Source: Rostratula benghalensis (taxonomy: Eukaryota > Chordata > Aves > Charadriiformes > Rostratulidae). From it: DNA of 64,000 bases. The notes beneath the pieces are model-generated. The model was given only the letters and a program-made list of their open reading frames with translations. It did not search any database and was not told the origin of the DNA. Positions 1 to 10,360 of the stretch are shown here, piece by piece; within the stretch, counting starts at the first letter, position 1, and each line of letters begins with the position of its first letter. Position numbers and translations under genes: made by a program. The stretch lies in contig VXAI01000139.1 of assembly GCA_013399305.1 (NCBI GenBank), positions 1,314,539-1,378,538 of the forward strand, in the 5' to 3' direction.

Positions 1-268
1 GGCCTATGATAGGACAAGGGGCAATGGGTACAAGTTGGAACACAGGAGGTTCTGCTTAAATATGAGGAAAAACTTCTTCACAGTGAGGGTGACAGAGCAC
101 CGGAAGGGGCTGCCCAGAGAGGTGGTGGAGTCTCCTCTCTGGAGACATTCAAAACCCCTCTGGACGTGTTCCTTGTGACCTGCTCTGGGTGTTCCTACTC
201 TGGTAGGGGGATTGGACTAGATGATCTTTCAAGGTCCCTTCCAACCCCTGATATTCTGTGATTCTGTG
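1..268 (+). mobile_element. CR1 LINE, 3' end
   Basis: This is the 3' terminal part of a CR1 non-LTR retrotransposon; the window begins inside it. The translated trace shows the C-terminal end of CR1 ORF2 ([15 protein letters not shown], then [14 protein letters not shown]), followed by the CR1 3' UTR with ggattggactagatgatctt and the octamer-type end attctgtgattctgtga at about 250-267. A stop (taa at 58-60) interrupts the frame. It closely resembles the end of the element at 59660-59937 (same words, same order), so the two are probably the same subfamily. Being a 3' fragment, it has no activity. Confidence 0.95.
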
Positions 269-1299
269 ACCCAGCATGCTGAGAATAGAAGACAGGTCTG
301 GGATTACAGAAGTTCAGAATTGTTGTGGCAGAATGACCTATAGCAATTCTTTACTTAATTGATGGCTAGCACAAAAATGCTGTGTTGGTTACATGGAGCT
401 GTATAGTGGTACAAGATGCTTTTGAGCAGAAATTGTATGATCCATCCATTTGTCAGCTCTATTATTTTCAGTCACTCCTTTTTTAGCCGTGTACAGTGTT
501 GCAGTACTTCTAGGAACTGCCTGAGCAAGTGGATTGTAAAGGAAGGTTTCAGGTTTCCAGATAATTGAAATGAAAATTAATGGTGTGTATCACTTCTTGT
601 TTAGAAGAAAAAATGCTCTGGGTAAAGGTACTTCTGACTGACAGTGTTTGGCTTCTTACCAATAGTAAAAAGTTTCTTAAAGAGTCTTAGTAATTTGTTC
701 AAGGCTTTCCCAGCCCATTTCCAAGATAGTTAAGATAGTTAAGGCACTTTTTTTGATTTTTTTTAAATTCAGGAGTTACTATGAAAGAGTAAGTCAACGT
801 ATGCTTCTTATTTTGACTCACAAGGAGAAGCTGAGAGTTTAGGAAAAAAAACTGTAAGATATAAGCACAGTTTATCCTGGAAGAAATACTCTTCTTTGTC
901 CTGGCTGAGAATTTATGGATGCTAAACCTCATCTTCCTGTGGTTAAGGAAGGCCAGCACCAATGATGCTCTAAGATCACATTATCCTAATGTAGTATATA
1001 GCAACAAGAGCATCTGTCATTGTAGAGAGAGCTCAGTTCTGCAGCACTCCTGGATGCTAAGCTTAGAACAGATCCTGTGAAAACAAAATCCCATAACAGG
1101 TTAGGAAGCATTTGAGGGATCAGTGATGAAACCTTGCATGGCTGAATCTCAAGTGAAGATAAGTGAAGATAAGACTCCTGTACCAAGGTCTCTTACTCTT
1201 AATTGCTCTAGAAATATTTTATTTGTATTGCTTTAAAACAGGGGCAGAGACTTGCTGAAAAAACAGAGTATCTGAACAGGGAAACCTACTCAAGTTGAC
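269..1299. other. Unique non-coding DNA
   Basis: No gene or recognisable repeat is visible. The reading frames on the minus strand (699-962 and 986-1186) are low-complexity, rich in F, S and K, and carry no family motif. A 10-bp unit (aagtgaagat) is duplicated at 1151-1170 and a 9-bp unit (aagatagtt) at about 723-740. These look like ordinary slippage products. Confidence 0.6.
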
Positions 1300-1378
1300 C
1301 CTGTGGGAGCATTGGATGAGATGGTCTCCAGAAGTGCCTTCCAGCTTCATCCTTCTATAGTCCTGTGGTTCTGTATTA
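1300..1378 (+). mobile_element. Probable old CR1 3' tail
   Basis: The stretch has the wording of a CR1 3' UTR: ttggatgagatggtctccag, then agtgccttccagc, then ccttctatagtcctgtggttctgta, which is a degraded octamer end. It is only about 80 bp and quite diverged, so it would be an old, heavily truncated insertion. It lies about 100 bp upstream of the longer CR1 that follows and has the same orientation, but it is a separate tail. Chance resemblance is possible. Confidence 0.5.
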
Positions 1379-1482
1379 GTAGAGGACCTGAGATACACAA
1401 TGCATTACACCCCCTGCTTCCATCATGAATATGGAAAAGCCAATGAAAAAGCAGAAAACGGGCTAGGAAAATAACTTAATGC

Positions 1483-1734
1483 TTGCAAGGTAAAGCCCAG
1501 TTAGAAATAAATCTGGCCAGCAACATAAAGGATAACAAGAAAATCTTCTATAGGTATGTCAGGGATCAAGGCAAGACTAGGGAAGATGTGGGCTCTCTCG
1601 GGAAAGAAACAGGAGACCTTGTCACCCAGGATCTGGAGAAGGCTGAGGTACTGAATGACTCTTTCACCACTGTCTTCACTGGCAAGGGCTCTCACCACAT
1701 TGCCGAAGTTGCAGAAGGTAAAATGATGACCTAG
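1483..1734 (+). pseudogene. CR1 ORF2 fragment: endonuclease-RT linker
   Basis: An open stretch of 83 codons encodes part of the CR1 ORF2 linker. Visible family text includes KAQLEINLA, FYRYVRDQGKTRE, ETGDLVTQDLEKAEVLN and FTTVFTGKG. In family members the frame continues straight into the reverse transcriptase; here it stops at 1732-1734 and the RT text resumes downstream in broken frames. The apparent ATG start is just the first methionine in a truncated copy and has no biological meaning. The same linker segment is also visible in the copies at 38.7 kb and 60.1-60.5 kb. Confidence 0.9.
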
Positions 1735-1982
1735 GAGAATGAAGACCCACCCACTGATCAGGTTCAAGACCATCTAAGGAACCATAGAACCTGATGAAAT
1801 CTGTCCATGGGTCCCGAGTGATCTTGTGGATGAAGTTGCTAAGCCACTTTCTGTTATATTTGAAAAGCTGTGGCAGTCTGGTTAAATTCCTGCTGACTGG
1901 AAAAGGGGAAATATAACCCCCATTTTCAAAAAGGGAAAAACAGGAAGACCCAAGGAACTACAATCCAGTCAGATTCACCTCT

Positions 1983-2309
1983 GTGCCTGGCAAGTTCACG
2001 GAGCAGATCCTCCTGGGATCCAGTCCACATGGCTTCACCAAGAGCAAGTCATGGCCAACAAATTTGGTGGCCTTGTACGATATTGCCATGGTCTTGGTGT
2101 ACAAGGGCAATGCAACACATGTGATCTACCTAGACTTATGCAAAGCATTTGACATTGTCCCACATGATATCCTGGTCTCAAAATTGGAAAGTCATGGATT
2201 TGATGGATGGACCACTGTGTGGACAAGGAACTGGCTGGATGACCATATTCAAAAGGTTGTGGTCAATGGCTTGATGACCAAGTCGAAACCCATGATGATC
2301 ATTCTGTGA
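1983..2309 (+). pseudogene. CR1 ORF2 fragment: RT fingers and palm motif A
   Basis: The frame encodes reverse transcriptase text: [36 protein letters not shown] and SHGFDGW, then [17 protein letters not shown]. The aspartate of YLDLCKAFD (codon 2133-2135) is the expected palm motif A metal-binding residue and is preserved. Between EQILL and HGFTK the usual stretch of roughly 15-20 residues is missing, which indicates a small deletion. The frame ends at a TGA (2307-2309) that lies inside an inserted 22-bp octamer-like sequence rather than arising by point mutation. Confidence 0.92.
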
Positions 2310-2313
2310 TTCT

Positions 2314-2502
2314 GTGATGAGTGGTGTTCTCCAGGGGTCAGTACTGGGACCTGTACTGTTTAACATCTTTGTTGGAGACATGGACAGTGGGATAGAGTGC
2401 ACCCTCAGCAAGTTTGCCGATGACACCAAGCTGCGTGGCACAGTTGACATGCTGAGAGGAGGGGCTGACATCCAGAGGGACCTGGATAGGCTTAAGAGGT
2501 AG
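2314..2502 (+). pseudogene. CR1 ORF2 fragment: RT palm motif C (FADD)
   Basis: The frame picks up directly where the previous RT fragment was interrupted: [20 protein letters not shown], then [15 protein letters not shown] and [10 protein letters not shown]. The catalytic FADD box (2413-2424), the LINE counterpart of YADD, is intact. This copy therefore keeps both palm motifs although it is dead overall. A TAG (2500-2502) ends the frame, and CR1-like text continues after it with further stops. Confidence 0.93.
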
Positions 2503-3251
2503 GCCCATGTGAACCTCAAAAACCTCATGAACATCATGAAGTTCACCAAGGCCATGTGCAAAGTCCTGCAACTGGGACATGGCATCCCAGCCACCAATAC
2601 AGGTTGGTAGATGAGAAACTCAATGTGAGCTGGTAGCATGGACTGGCAGCCCAGAAAGCCAACTGCATCCTGGGCTGCAGCAAAAGAAGCATGGCCAGCA
2701 TGTCAAGGGAGGTGATTCTGTCCCTCTACTATACTCTTGTGAGACCCCACCTGGAGTACTCTGTCCAGCTTTGGAGTCTTCAGCACAGGAAGGACATGGA
2801 CCTACTGGAATAGGTCCAGTGGAGGGCCACGAATATGATCAGAGGTCTGGAGCACCTCTCCTGTGAAGACAAGCTGAAAGAGTTGGAGTTGTTCAGCCTG
2901 GAGAAGAGCAGGCTCTGGGGCCTACAGGAGAGCCGGAGAGGGACTCTTTATCAGGGAGTATAGTAAGACGACGAAGGGTAATGGTTTTGCACTGAAAGAG
3001 GGAGGATTTAATTTAGGTTCTAGGAAGAAATTCCTTACTGTGAGGATGGTGAGGCACTGAAACAGGTTGCCCAAAGAAGTTGTGGGTGCCCCATCCCTTG
3101 AAGTGTCCTAGGCCAGGCTGGATGGGGTTTAAGCAACCTGGTCTAATGGGACGTGTCTCTGCCTGTGGCAGAGGGGTTGGAACACAATAATTTTTTCATG
3201 TTCCTTCCAACTCTAATCATTCTATGATTCTAAGAAACGTAATCTATCTTC

Positions 3252-3273
3252 TTTTTTTTTTTTTTTTTTTTTT
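3252..3273 (+). repeat. Poly-T tract (22 T)
   Basis: A run of 22 T lies 15-20 bp past the CR1 3' end and is followed by cag. CR1 normally ends in short octamer repeats and not in a homopolymer, so this run is probably a separate simple repeat. The T-run plus CAG resembles a splice acceptor, but no exon-like frame follows. Confidence 0.9.
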
Positions 3274-5234
3274 CAGTCTGAGTTGGTCTTTCATTCAGTT
3301 ACCCTTTGAGATTTTTTTAACAGAGTAAGAAATGTCATAGGCGGCAGACTTGCTTTCATGGACTTTATGTATAATTGCTTTAAGCTGCATTAATTTACTG
3401 CCCTGAAAACATAATAGAGCAGTAATGACTCAGTGATCTGGAGTCCAAATAAAAAGATATTAAATTCCCGTTTTGTTGCTGTAAAGGATGACATTGCTTG
3501 TTGCATCACACAACACCGAAATAGATCTCAGGTACCTTGTGAATTTGGTGATATTCAAATTTAAATGCGTGTATGAGGTACAGAGAGGTCCAGTTTCAAT
3601 CTAAGTAGCTGAAAACCTTTGTCTGGAACAGCCATTTTTTTTTTAATTAACAAAGCCTTTTCCAGTTCATGAAGCCATATTGATTTCCTTTTCCTCAAGA
3701 TTTCTTAGGGTTTTGGCATCTATTTAGTTTGTATTTCAGATATTTTTCTGGTTTTGATGTATTATTTCTTTTAGTTTCATGTAGCTTCTATTTTATGCTT
3801 TTTTTTCTCCAAGTACTGTTTTTTCATCCTCTCCCATTAAACCTGTCTCTGTTTTGAACCAAAGCTGTATTTAAATTTATGTCTGTTCCCCCTCTTTCTT
3901 TCTCCATAGACCAAGGTGGAAAGAAATTTCCTAATTATGAATATTTTTTTGGCCTCACTGAATTTGTTTTTCATCTGTGCCTGCCTGTTACATTGGGTAT
4001 CATGAAGTGTCATTGGGGATTTATATGAGCCATTGGATTTAAATTTTCAATTGCTGAGCTATTGATATTATTATTGGTATTACTCACCAGACTGGATGTT
4101 ACTCCTGATAAAATAAAGTAGTCTGTCACTGATAAAGTGCTGAACACACTGGTGAAGTGGATCATTGCTTAGAGCGCCAAAGAGGGCTCCACAATTGCAT
4201 TTCTTGTGGATGCCCTCTCATTCTCCATTTCTAAGCAGATCTGGTCCAATTAGATGCAAAAGCAGGTGTCTAGTGATGCTGAAACCTTCCTCCACTTCAC
4301 ACAGGAACAGACTGCCGAGTCCCTGGGTTTGCATTTATCCAATGGATTAATGCTGTTGGTGGATGTCCTAAATTCCTGCAGTGGCATCTAGGGTGAGCTG
4401 TCTCTGGACAGCTTGCTCTGAATTTTAAGATGAAATTGTGGGATCATCTCAAAATGTTGGAGTGTGTGTTTGTGTGCATTGTGTTCACTAACTCCATTAC
4501 CATATAATGCAAGACAAGGGGAGAGAGATTAAAATGGCTTTCCTGTGCCTTATGTTTCAACTTTTCTGGTGGTGATCCACATGCCTTTCCATAAAGTTTA
4601 GGAAGAAAAATGGGGTTTAGTTCCCCCAAAACTGAGTCTTTTTCCCAGTGGAGTAAATGCTTGTGTCTGAGGGTGGAAAAAGGGGAAGTAAATTCTTCAC
4701 AAAGTACGCAGTTAAAGCTCAACCAGCTGAACCTGTGGGAGTTTGAGAAGGTGTGAGTACTAGCTTAATAACAGTGTAAAGTTACATTTTTGTCTCTGTC
4801 TCCTTAATCAAACAAACCAGAGGGATTCCAGTGGATCGACAGAAAGCATAGCTGATGCAAGAATCTCTCCCTATAATGAGGGGGTGAGTTTCATGCTAAA
4901 TGCTGATTTTTACTGTCCTAAAGTTGTGCTACTAATTTGGTATTTTGCACTGCTGCTTCATTTTTATGATCACGTCTTGAACTGCAGTCAAGAACCTTTT
5001 AATTCTTTTAGCCAATATCTTTTTTTTTTTTTCATTTCAGAGAGTATTTTTATAACATGTTGAAGCAGCAGTAGCTCCACCTGTTTGAAACTTATGAGCT
5101 CAAAAAGGTGAAACTTACAGTTGGGATTCCCTGATGAGCAGCCTGCTTTGAAGAAAGGGGAAGTGGGACTCCAAGGATTCTTCACAGCCTGGATATATCT
5201 GAACCAAGTAGAAGATAATCTACAATGAGATTTT
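3274..5234. other. Unique non-coding AT-rich DNA
   Basis: Nothing gene-like is visible. The stretch is AT-rich with many T-runs (for example 5020-5032, 13 T). The open frames at 4165-4350 (+) and 4444-4722 (-) have no recognisable domain. No transposon ends or tandem arrays stand out. Confidence 0.6.
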
Positions 5235-5460
5235 TGCAGCAGGAAGTTATCACCAATGCCCTGGAGCAACCTCCTGGACTGTGGATGGCTGGCTGAGAAG
5301 GCTTTCTGGCAAATATCAGGGTAGCTAAAATACCCAGCGATAACCAGGGCCTGTAAGTGCGAAGCTGCTATCAGCTGCCTGTAGAAGGCCTCATCAACTT
5401 CCCCATCCCTATCCAGTGGCCTATAATAGACACCCACAACCATATCACCCATGCCAGCCT
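5235..5460 (-). pseudogene. CR1 ORF2 fragment: endonuclease central part
   Basis: This frame continues the endonuclease: GDMVVGVYYRPLDRDGEVDEAFYRQL, then ALVIAGYFSYPDIC and QSRRLLQGIGDNFLLQ. Family members have GDFN where this copy has GYFS, so the catalytic aspartate (now Tyr, codon 5332-5330) and the following asparagine (now Ser, 5326-5324) are both lost. The frame stays open to about 4988, but residues after DNFLLQ show no CR1 similarity, which marks the break point of the fragment. Confidence 0.88.
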
Positions 5461-5829
5461 GACCCTTATTCTCACCCACAAACTCTTGACTTGCTCCTCA
5501 TCCACCCCTGGGCCATACTCAATACATTGTAGTTGCTCTCTTACATAAAGAGCAACTCCACCACCTTGCCTTGCTGGCCTGTCTTTCCTGAGAATGACAT
5601 AGCCATCCATGACCACATTCCAGTCATGTGAGTTGTCCCACCATATCTCTGTAATTGCCACCAGGTCATAACCTCCTGACTGAACACCGTTTTCTAATTC
5701 CTCCTGCTTATTCCCCACGCTGCATGCACTGGTGTACAGGCATTTCAGGGAGTGAGCTGAGCATGACGATTTCACCCTAGGGGGGTGGGAGGTCTCCCGG
5801 TCTTCATCAGTACTAGAGCACTGCCCCAC
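5371..5829 (-). pseudogene. CR1 ORF2 fragment: endonuclease N-terminal half
   Basis: The 152-codon frame encodes the N-terminal half of the CR1 apurinic-type (EEP fold) endonuclease. Key text is CLYTSACSVGNKQEEL, YDLVAITEIWWDNSHDW, GYVILRKDRPARQGGGVALYVRE and SLWVRI. The catalytic glutamate of ITEIWW (codon 5649-5647) is kept. The usual LYTNA asparagine reads as serine here. A frameshift near 5440 moves the rest of the domain into another frame. The first 20 or so residues before CLYTSA lie in the variable ORF2 N-terminus. Confidence 0.9.
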
Positions 5830-6012
5830 TGTGCAAGACCAGCTACAGCCCCATCCCCCTTCGAATCTAGTTTAAAGCTCTCTGGATGAGCTCTGCTAAT
5901 TCCCGTCCCAGAAACCTTTTGCCCCTGTGAGACAAACCTTTCCCACGTGCTACTGTTAAGCCTGGTGTCTTATAAAACCAGCCATTGTCAAAGAACCCAA
6001 ACCTGATAGGGT

Positions 6013-6030
6013 TCCCTACTTCAGTAGGGA
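6013..6030. repeat. Short inverted repeat in CR1 5' part
   Basis: The sequence tccctact-tc-agtaggga forms a perfect 8-bp stem with a 2-nt spacer. It lies within or at the edge of the CR1 ORF1 remnant. No function is implied. Confidence 0.7.
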
Positions 6031-6050
6031 GTTCCATGTGGTCAAAGTCA

Positions 6051-9000
6051 TCTGGTTAAAATAATACCGTGGAAACTACTCTCCATCTGGCTCCTTCCAC
6101 TGGTAAAGGAGCCATATATTTAAGCAAGCAATAACTGTTGCAAAAGGCACCGTTTTGTTTGTCGAAAAGTCTGCCAAAACTTTTATCCCTGAGCATCTTC
6201 TGAGCCATGGACACATGAGTCTGGGACAGAGAAAACAGGTTTGCAATCTGCTGACTTTTTATACTAAATATCTGTGTGCATATGCCTGTATATACTAAAT
6301 GTTTGTGTGATTAATTACATCCCCATTGCTAGGAATTGTCTTGCTGCATCCATAAACTCCCAGGATGGCTGGGATCTGGATAGTTCGGTACTGGGGTGCT
6401 TTGATTCATCAGGGCTGTATCTGTTTATACAGAAAGCTGCCACTGCAGCCCTTCTGTTGTTCCCCGGGTGTGAAGCAGAGGTACTGAAGCGAAGACTCTG
6501 TGGACAGCAGCGACTGTCACAGCTGCAGGACACACAGTCAATTATCAGAAGGTCATGTCTGGAAATACGATGAGATCTCAACACCAGTCTTTTCTGCTTT
6601 CTTGTGCCCAGCTGGGCTGTAAATAAAATACAGATGAGAGAAGGAGTGTTGGTGCTTCTGACCCTAAAAGCGGCAAATGCCATTAAGACCATTACATTAA
6701 GATTAAAAACCTCAAATAAAAATTTATAGGTGCCTTTGCCCTGTGGTTGTTCTCTGGAGAGGAGGAAGGCTGGTGCAGAAGAACCGTGGAGCAGCATCTC
6801 CTCCTTTCAGAAGATGTAATGGATTACGATATGATGGCTCATACTACTGCAGCCCTCTGACAACACAGCATCCCCTTCCCTCCCATATCCACCCCACCAT
6901 AGGACTTCTGGGATAATTTTATTTAATCTCTAGTTGAAACAAGTCCAATACCACTTTACAAGGGAAGGGTAGGGATCTGGAGGTGTTGTGTTCAGTTAGT
7001 GCCGAATTTTGATTTATACGTTATTGTTCCTCTTAGCCAGCTTAGTTGTTTAAATAATAGAAATATTTACAATTGTTTTCTCTTATTTGAAGTCTACAAC
7101 TATTTTTTGATGCTATGCCTTTATCTACAAGCATTGGCTTTTGCGTCCAAATCAGATCATTGCCTGAGCAAATAATGACTGAGATTCCTAGTTCTCTGGT
7201 TTGCACAAAGAGCACTTGGCATGTGAAAATTTTAGAGTTGTATAATGTATACTGAGCCCTGTCTCCCCAGGCGCTGAGTGGCAGAAGTCAGTTTCTGCAG
7301 GGCATCATCATGTAGTAAGTGATTTTCAATTTCTAGTGTGACTTACTCTGATATCTTCCATGACAGTCTTTCTTGTCTGCTAAATTAGAGTATGGGTGAT
7401 GTGTGTTAAGTCATGGAATCTCAATTGTCCTGCAGCTGGCTTTGAAGGGAAACTAATTTTAGCTCAGACAGTTGTGAACACTGGGAAGAGGCCTTCTGGA
7501 TCATCACTGTCATTCAGAAAGCAACCAAAATCTGTTTGGAGGAAGTTAGAATTTTCCTCTGCCTCTGTTCTTACTAGAAGACTGTCCAGAAGATCTCTAC
7601 TATTTTATACACATTGAACAGATCTTTATTGTTATGCAATCACAGAAAATGGCTGGAAAGTACATTTTCAAGGTGTCATACCTAGTTGTCAGTTTATTTT
7701 GCATGCAAATTCCAGTATTCCAAAGAGTGCAATTAAATATTCTGACTACCATTTAAAATATTTACAATTCTCTTAGTCAGATAAGACTAAATATTTTATT
7801 TGAAGATATTCCCTAGACATCTGCTTTTTTCTCTAGCCCATATGGCAGAATGTGTGCCACATCTCGTCTGTACGCTATGCTGTGAAGTTGCTGCCACAAA
7901 GGATTCCAAGATACTATTTAAAGCAAAGCAATTCAGTAATCTAGCAAAAAGCCTTCCAGAACACTCATGTTTTTTGCAATCTCTGAGCAATCAGATATCA
8001 GTATCATATTCTGCCCTTTGTTTTGAAATAGGTCCTATGCAAACCAAGGAGATCCAGCACATACTTTTTAATGCAGAATTTTGTTCCCTAAGTGCTGTTC
8101 ACCTGGCTTGGAAGTATCTGTGCCACCAAGGGAGCTATTGAGTGTGAGAATGCCCTGGCATGCTTTTCTTGAGCAATGCACATTTATTACACAATTATAT
8201 CAGGAGTCTTACGTCAGATGGCAGAACAAGCATGCAGATATTATTATTTAGAAAGAATTTGGATTACTATCTCTCATATGAAAGACTAGTATGGCAGTAT
8301 GGTGTCCTGCACCTGATGTTTCTTAGGATGCTTATTATCAATTAACATCTCTTAATGATGTGGCTGTTGAGCCATGGCTTCAGCCGGATACTGGATCTGA
8401 CAAACCTCTGTGCATAATGTCTATAGCAGCACTTAATGGATACTTGGGCCTAACACAAGAAAACTCTGAGTAGAAAGCTTGGAAAGTGAGGAAATCATTA
8501 GTGTTGTACTAGCGTAGTCTTTGAGTCTTTTGAACAACAGCAAAGAAGTTATTTGGAATCCTTCAGCTGACCTGTACCTGTCCTGACAGGTACCTGTTCT
8601 TCCTGTTAGTATAACCCAAAGGCTGCAGTGAAACTCTTGGTCAGTCTCTTGTAGCTGAAGATTGATGATTGATGAGCAGAAACATACATTGATGACATTT
8701 TGTTGCTAGAGCTAGCAATCTTAATTCTGGATTCAGACTCTCTCTGCAAAATTCTTTGGAAATGAGGTTTAGTTTAGTCTATTCTCCAATTAAACTGTAG
8801 TTCATAAACCATATTCTGGTATTTCAGATAGATTAAAATGGGGGTGCTCTATTACTCCTTTTGTATAGATTTGGCACTGAGGATTAATGTAATTAAGATT
8901 CTGAAATCACAGCCACTTGACATCCCATGCTCATATCCTAAGAGTTGGTTGTCTTTTGCTCACAGCGGAGGAGTAAGTGTGTAAGAGTGGATGTACATTT

Positions 9001-10186
9001 TAACAAGAGCTTAAATCATTCAAGGCATTGTGCTTTAAAACTGTTGTAGTATATCATCTGCTCTGCAATAACAGGACTTCCAGAGACTCTCATATTGAGC
9101 TATATCCCCACTCCTTGCTCTGAAACATTTTGAGAATCAGTGCACTGTCTACATCAAAAGAAAGGGCTCTACTTTTATACCAGTGTATGTTATTCATGAG
9201 CTAAACCTGATGTCGGCATCTGGTTGAGTTTAAAATTACTGTTGAAATGCTTCTGTACCTGGTGCTCAAAAGGTATCTTCTTACAAGCCTCTTTTTTTAT
9301 CTTTTCTTAATGATGCCAGCTTCCTCACCATCCCTATGGAGTCAGCTGCAGTTACTGGACAATTAAAGTAGAAAGGCATGGGTAGGATGTCAACTCAATA
9401 ACCCTATTCTTGCTGTGTTGCTTACCAGCTAGGGTCTGCTTAGGTCCATGCATTTATGCTGGAGGCAAAAGACATTTGCTGTACTGTAAATGATATTTTT
9501 CTCTTCTGATGCCTAGATTAAACATGACATCTGTTACAGAAAAATCGCAGGGAAGAATTATTATGCTTTTTAGTAAGGTGAGGAACACAGGGAATTCTTT
9601 TTTCATCTCCTGATCTTGAAAGAGATGGAATGCGAACATCACCAACCTGTTAAAACCCCATTCTACTTTTTGCTCACCTTGATGCTTTTCAATTATTTTT
9701 CAAGTTGCCTGTTCATTTTCCACCACTGAGGGAGGGGTGTGAACTTAACTCTGAGTCTTGCAAGTAAATCCTGTTGCTGCATCCCCTCAGTTCAGCTGTA
9801 CCATACTCAGAAGACCTTACAGAGTGTTTCTTGGTTGTTCACCCTATTACCCATCTGTGACATTTACTTTCTCTTGCTGTGATTCTTGTCCCTTCCCACA
9901 CTCAGCAGAGGTGGGTGGTGGGAAATAGTTCTACACCTCCTTTTTTAGGTTTTGGTGCCTTTCACTAGAATTTTTATAGGCCTTTTGATATTCTGAGGAC
10001 CTGTCTGACTTTCCCAAGTGTATAATTATCCTTGTTATCTTTAATTAATATGTGCACCAAATTACTTCCTTTTTTTTTCCTTACCTTATTGTAGTTCTTG
10101 AATAGGGGCAGTTCTGTTATTCATTGTCTGGTGAAGTTCCTGGGAGTAGTTGTGTAGCTCTTACTGGGTGAGAATCATCAGCATAA
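6051..10186. other. Unique non-coding DNA
   Basis: No gene, RNA gene or clear transposon is visible. The open frames at 6274-6573 (+), 6315-6797 (-) and 7800-8141 (+) overlap in opposite strands or lack any domain text, so they look like chance frames. A small perfect inverted repeat sits at 8574-8593 (gtacctgtc / gacaggtac with a 2-nt loop). Confidence 0.6.
8574..8593. repeat. Perfect short inverted repeat
   Basis: Arms of 9 bp (gtacctgtc and gacaggtac) are separated by ct. It stands alone in unique DNA and no T-run follows to make it a terminator-like signal. Confidence 0.75.
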
Positions 10187-10360
10187 ATCTATGGTTAGGT
10201 GGGAGTGTTGACCTGCTTGAGGGTAGAAAGGCTTTGCAGAGGGATCTGGACAGGCTGGATTGATGGGCCAAGGCCAGTGGGATGAGGTTCAATAAGGCCA
10301 AGCGCCAGGTCCTGCACTTAGGACACAACAACCCCATGCAAAATCCAATGTGCTTTAGGA
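10187..10360 (+). mobile_element. CR1 LINE, orphan internal ORF2 piece
   Basis: About 170 bp on the plus strand translates as RT text downstream of the palm C motif: VDLLEGRKALQRDLDRLD-stop-WAKASGMRFNKAKRQVLHLGHNN. Sequence on both sides is not CR1, so the piece lacks both its 5' end and the 3' terminus. One in-frame stop (TGA, about 10261) is visible. The minus-strand open frame 10161-10367 is only the antisense of this segment. Confidence 0.88.

Larger units (their letters stand above)
1478..3236 (+). mobile_element. CR1 LINE, 5'-truncated, ORF2 linker to 3' end
   Basis: A CR1 copy of about 1.75 kb starts in the linker between endonuclease and reverse transcriptase (KAQLEINLASNIKDNKKIFYRYV) and runs through the RT domain to the 3' terminus (ctaatcattctatgattct at about 3216-3234). 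The order is linker (1483-1734), RT N-terminal part (about 1735-1980, frameshifted), RT palm motif A (2121-2160), palm motif C (2413-2430) and C-terminal domain with HLEYSVQLWSLQHRKDMD-like text (about 2748-2810). The 3' UTR follows. Decay includes an in-frame TAA at 1883-1885, a short deletion after EQILL near 2010-2020, a 22-bp insertion at 2292-2313 and many later stops. 5' truncation is normal for LINE insertions. It cannot encode a working protein. Confidence 0.95.
5235..6050 (-). mobile_element. CR1 LINE, 5' part (ORF1 end and endonuclease), no 3' end
   Basis: On the minus strand this segment reads from the end of CR1 ORF1 into the ORF2 endonuclease. About 6000 down to 5875 matches the last part of the ORF1 esterase-like region (GKRFLGRELAELIQRA, then the characteristic tttaaactag). 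From 5829 down to about 5235 it encodes ORF2 endonuclease text. CR1-like text stops after RRLLQGIGDNFLLQK, before the RT. CR1 insertions normally keep the 3' end and lose the 5' end; this copy is the reverse, so the RT and 3' portion must have been deleted or separated. The upstream boundary (6040-6060) is uncertain. Confidence 0.85.

Noticed and set aside
3252..3276. Splice-acceptor-like polypyrimidine plus CAG (also at 30590-30607)
   Set aside because: Homopolymer T-runs followed by cag occur by chance, and no coding exon follows either site.
6315..6797. Open frame of 160 codons (-)
   Set aside because: No domain is recognisable, it is mirrored by a plus-strand frame in the same DNA, and there are no splice or promoter signals.
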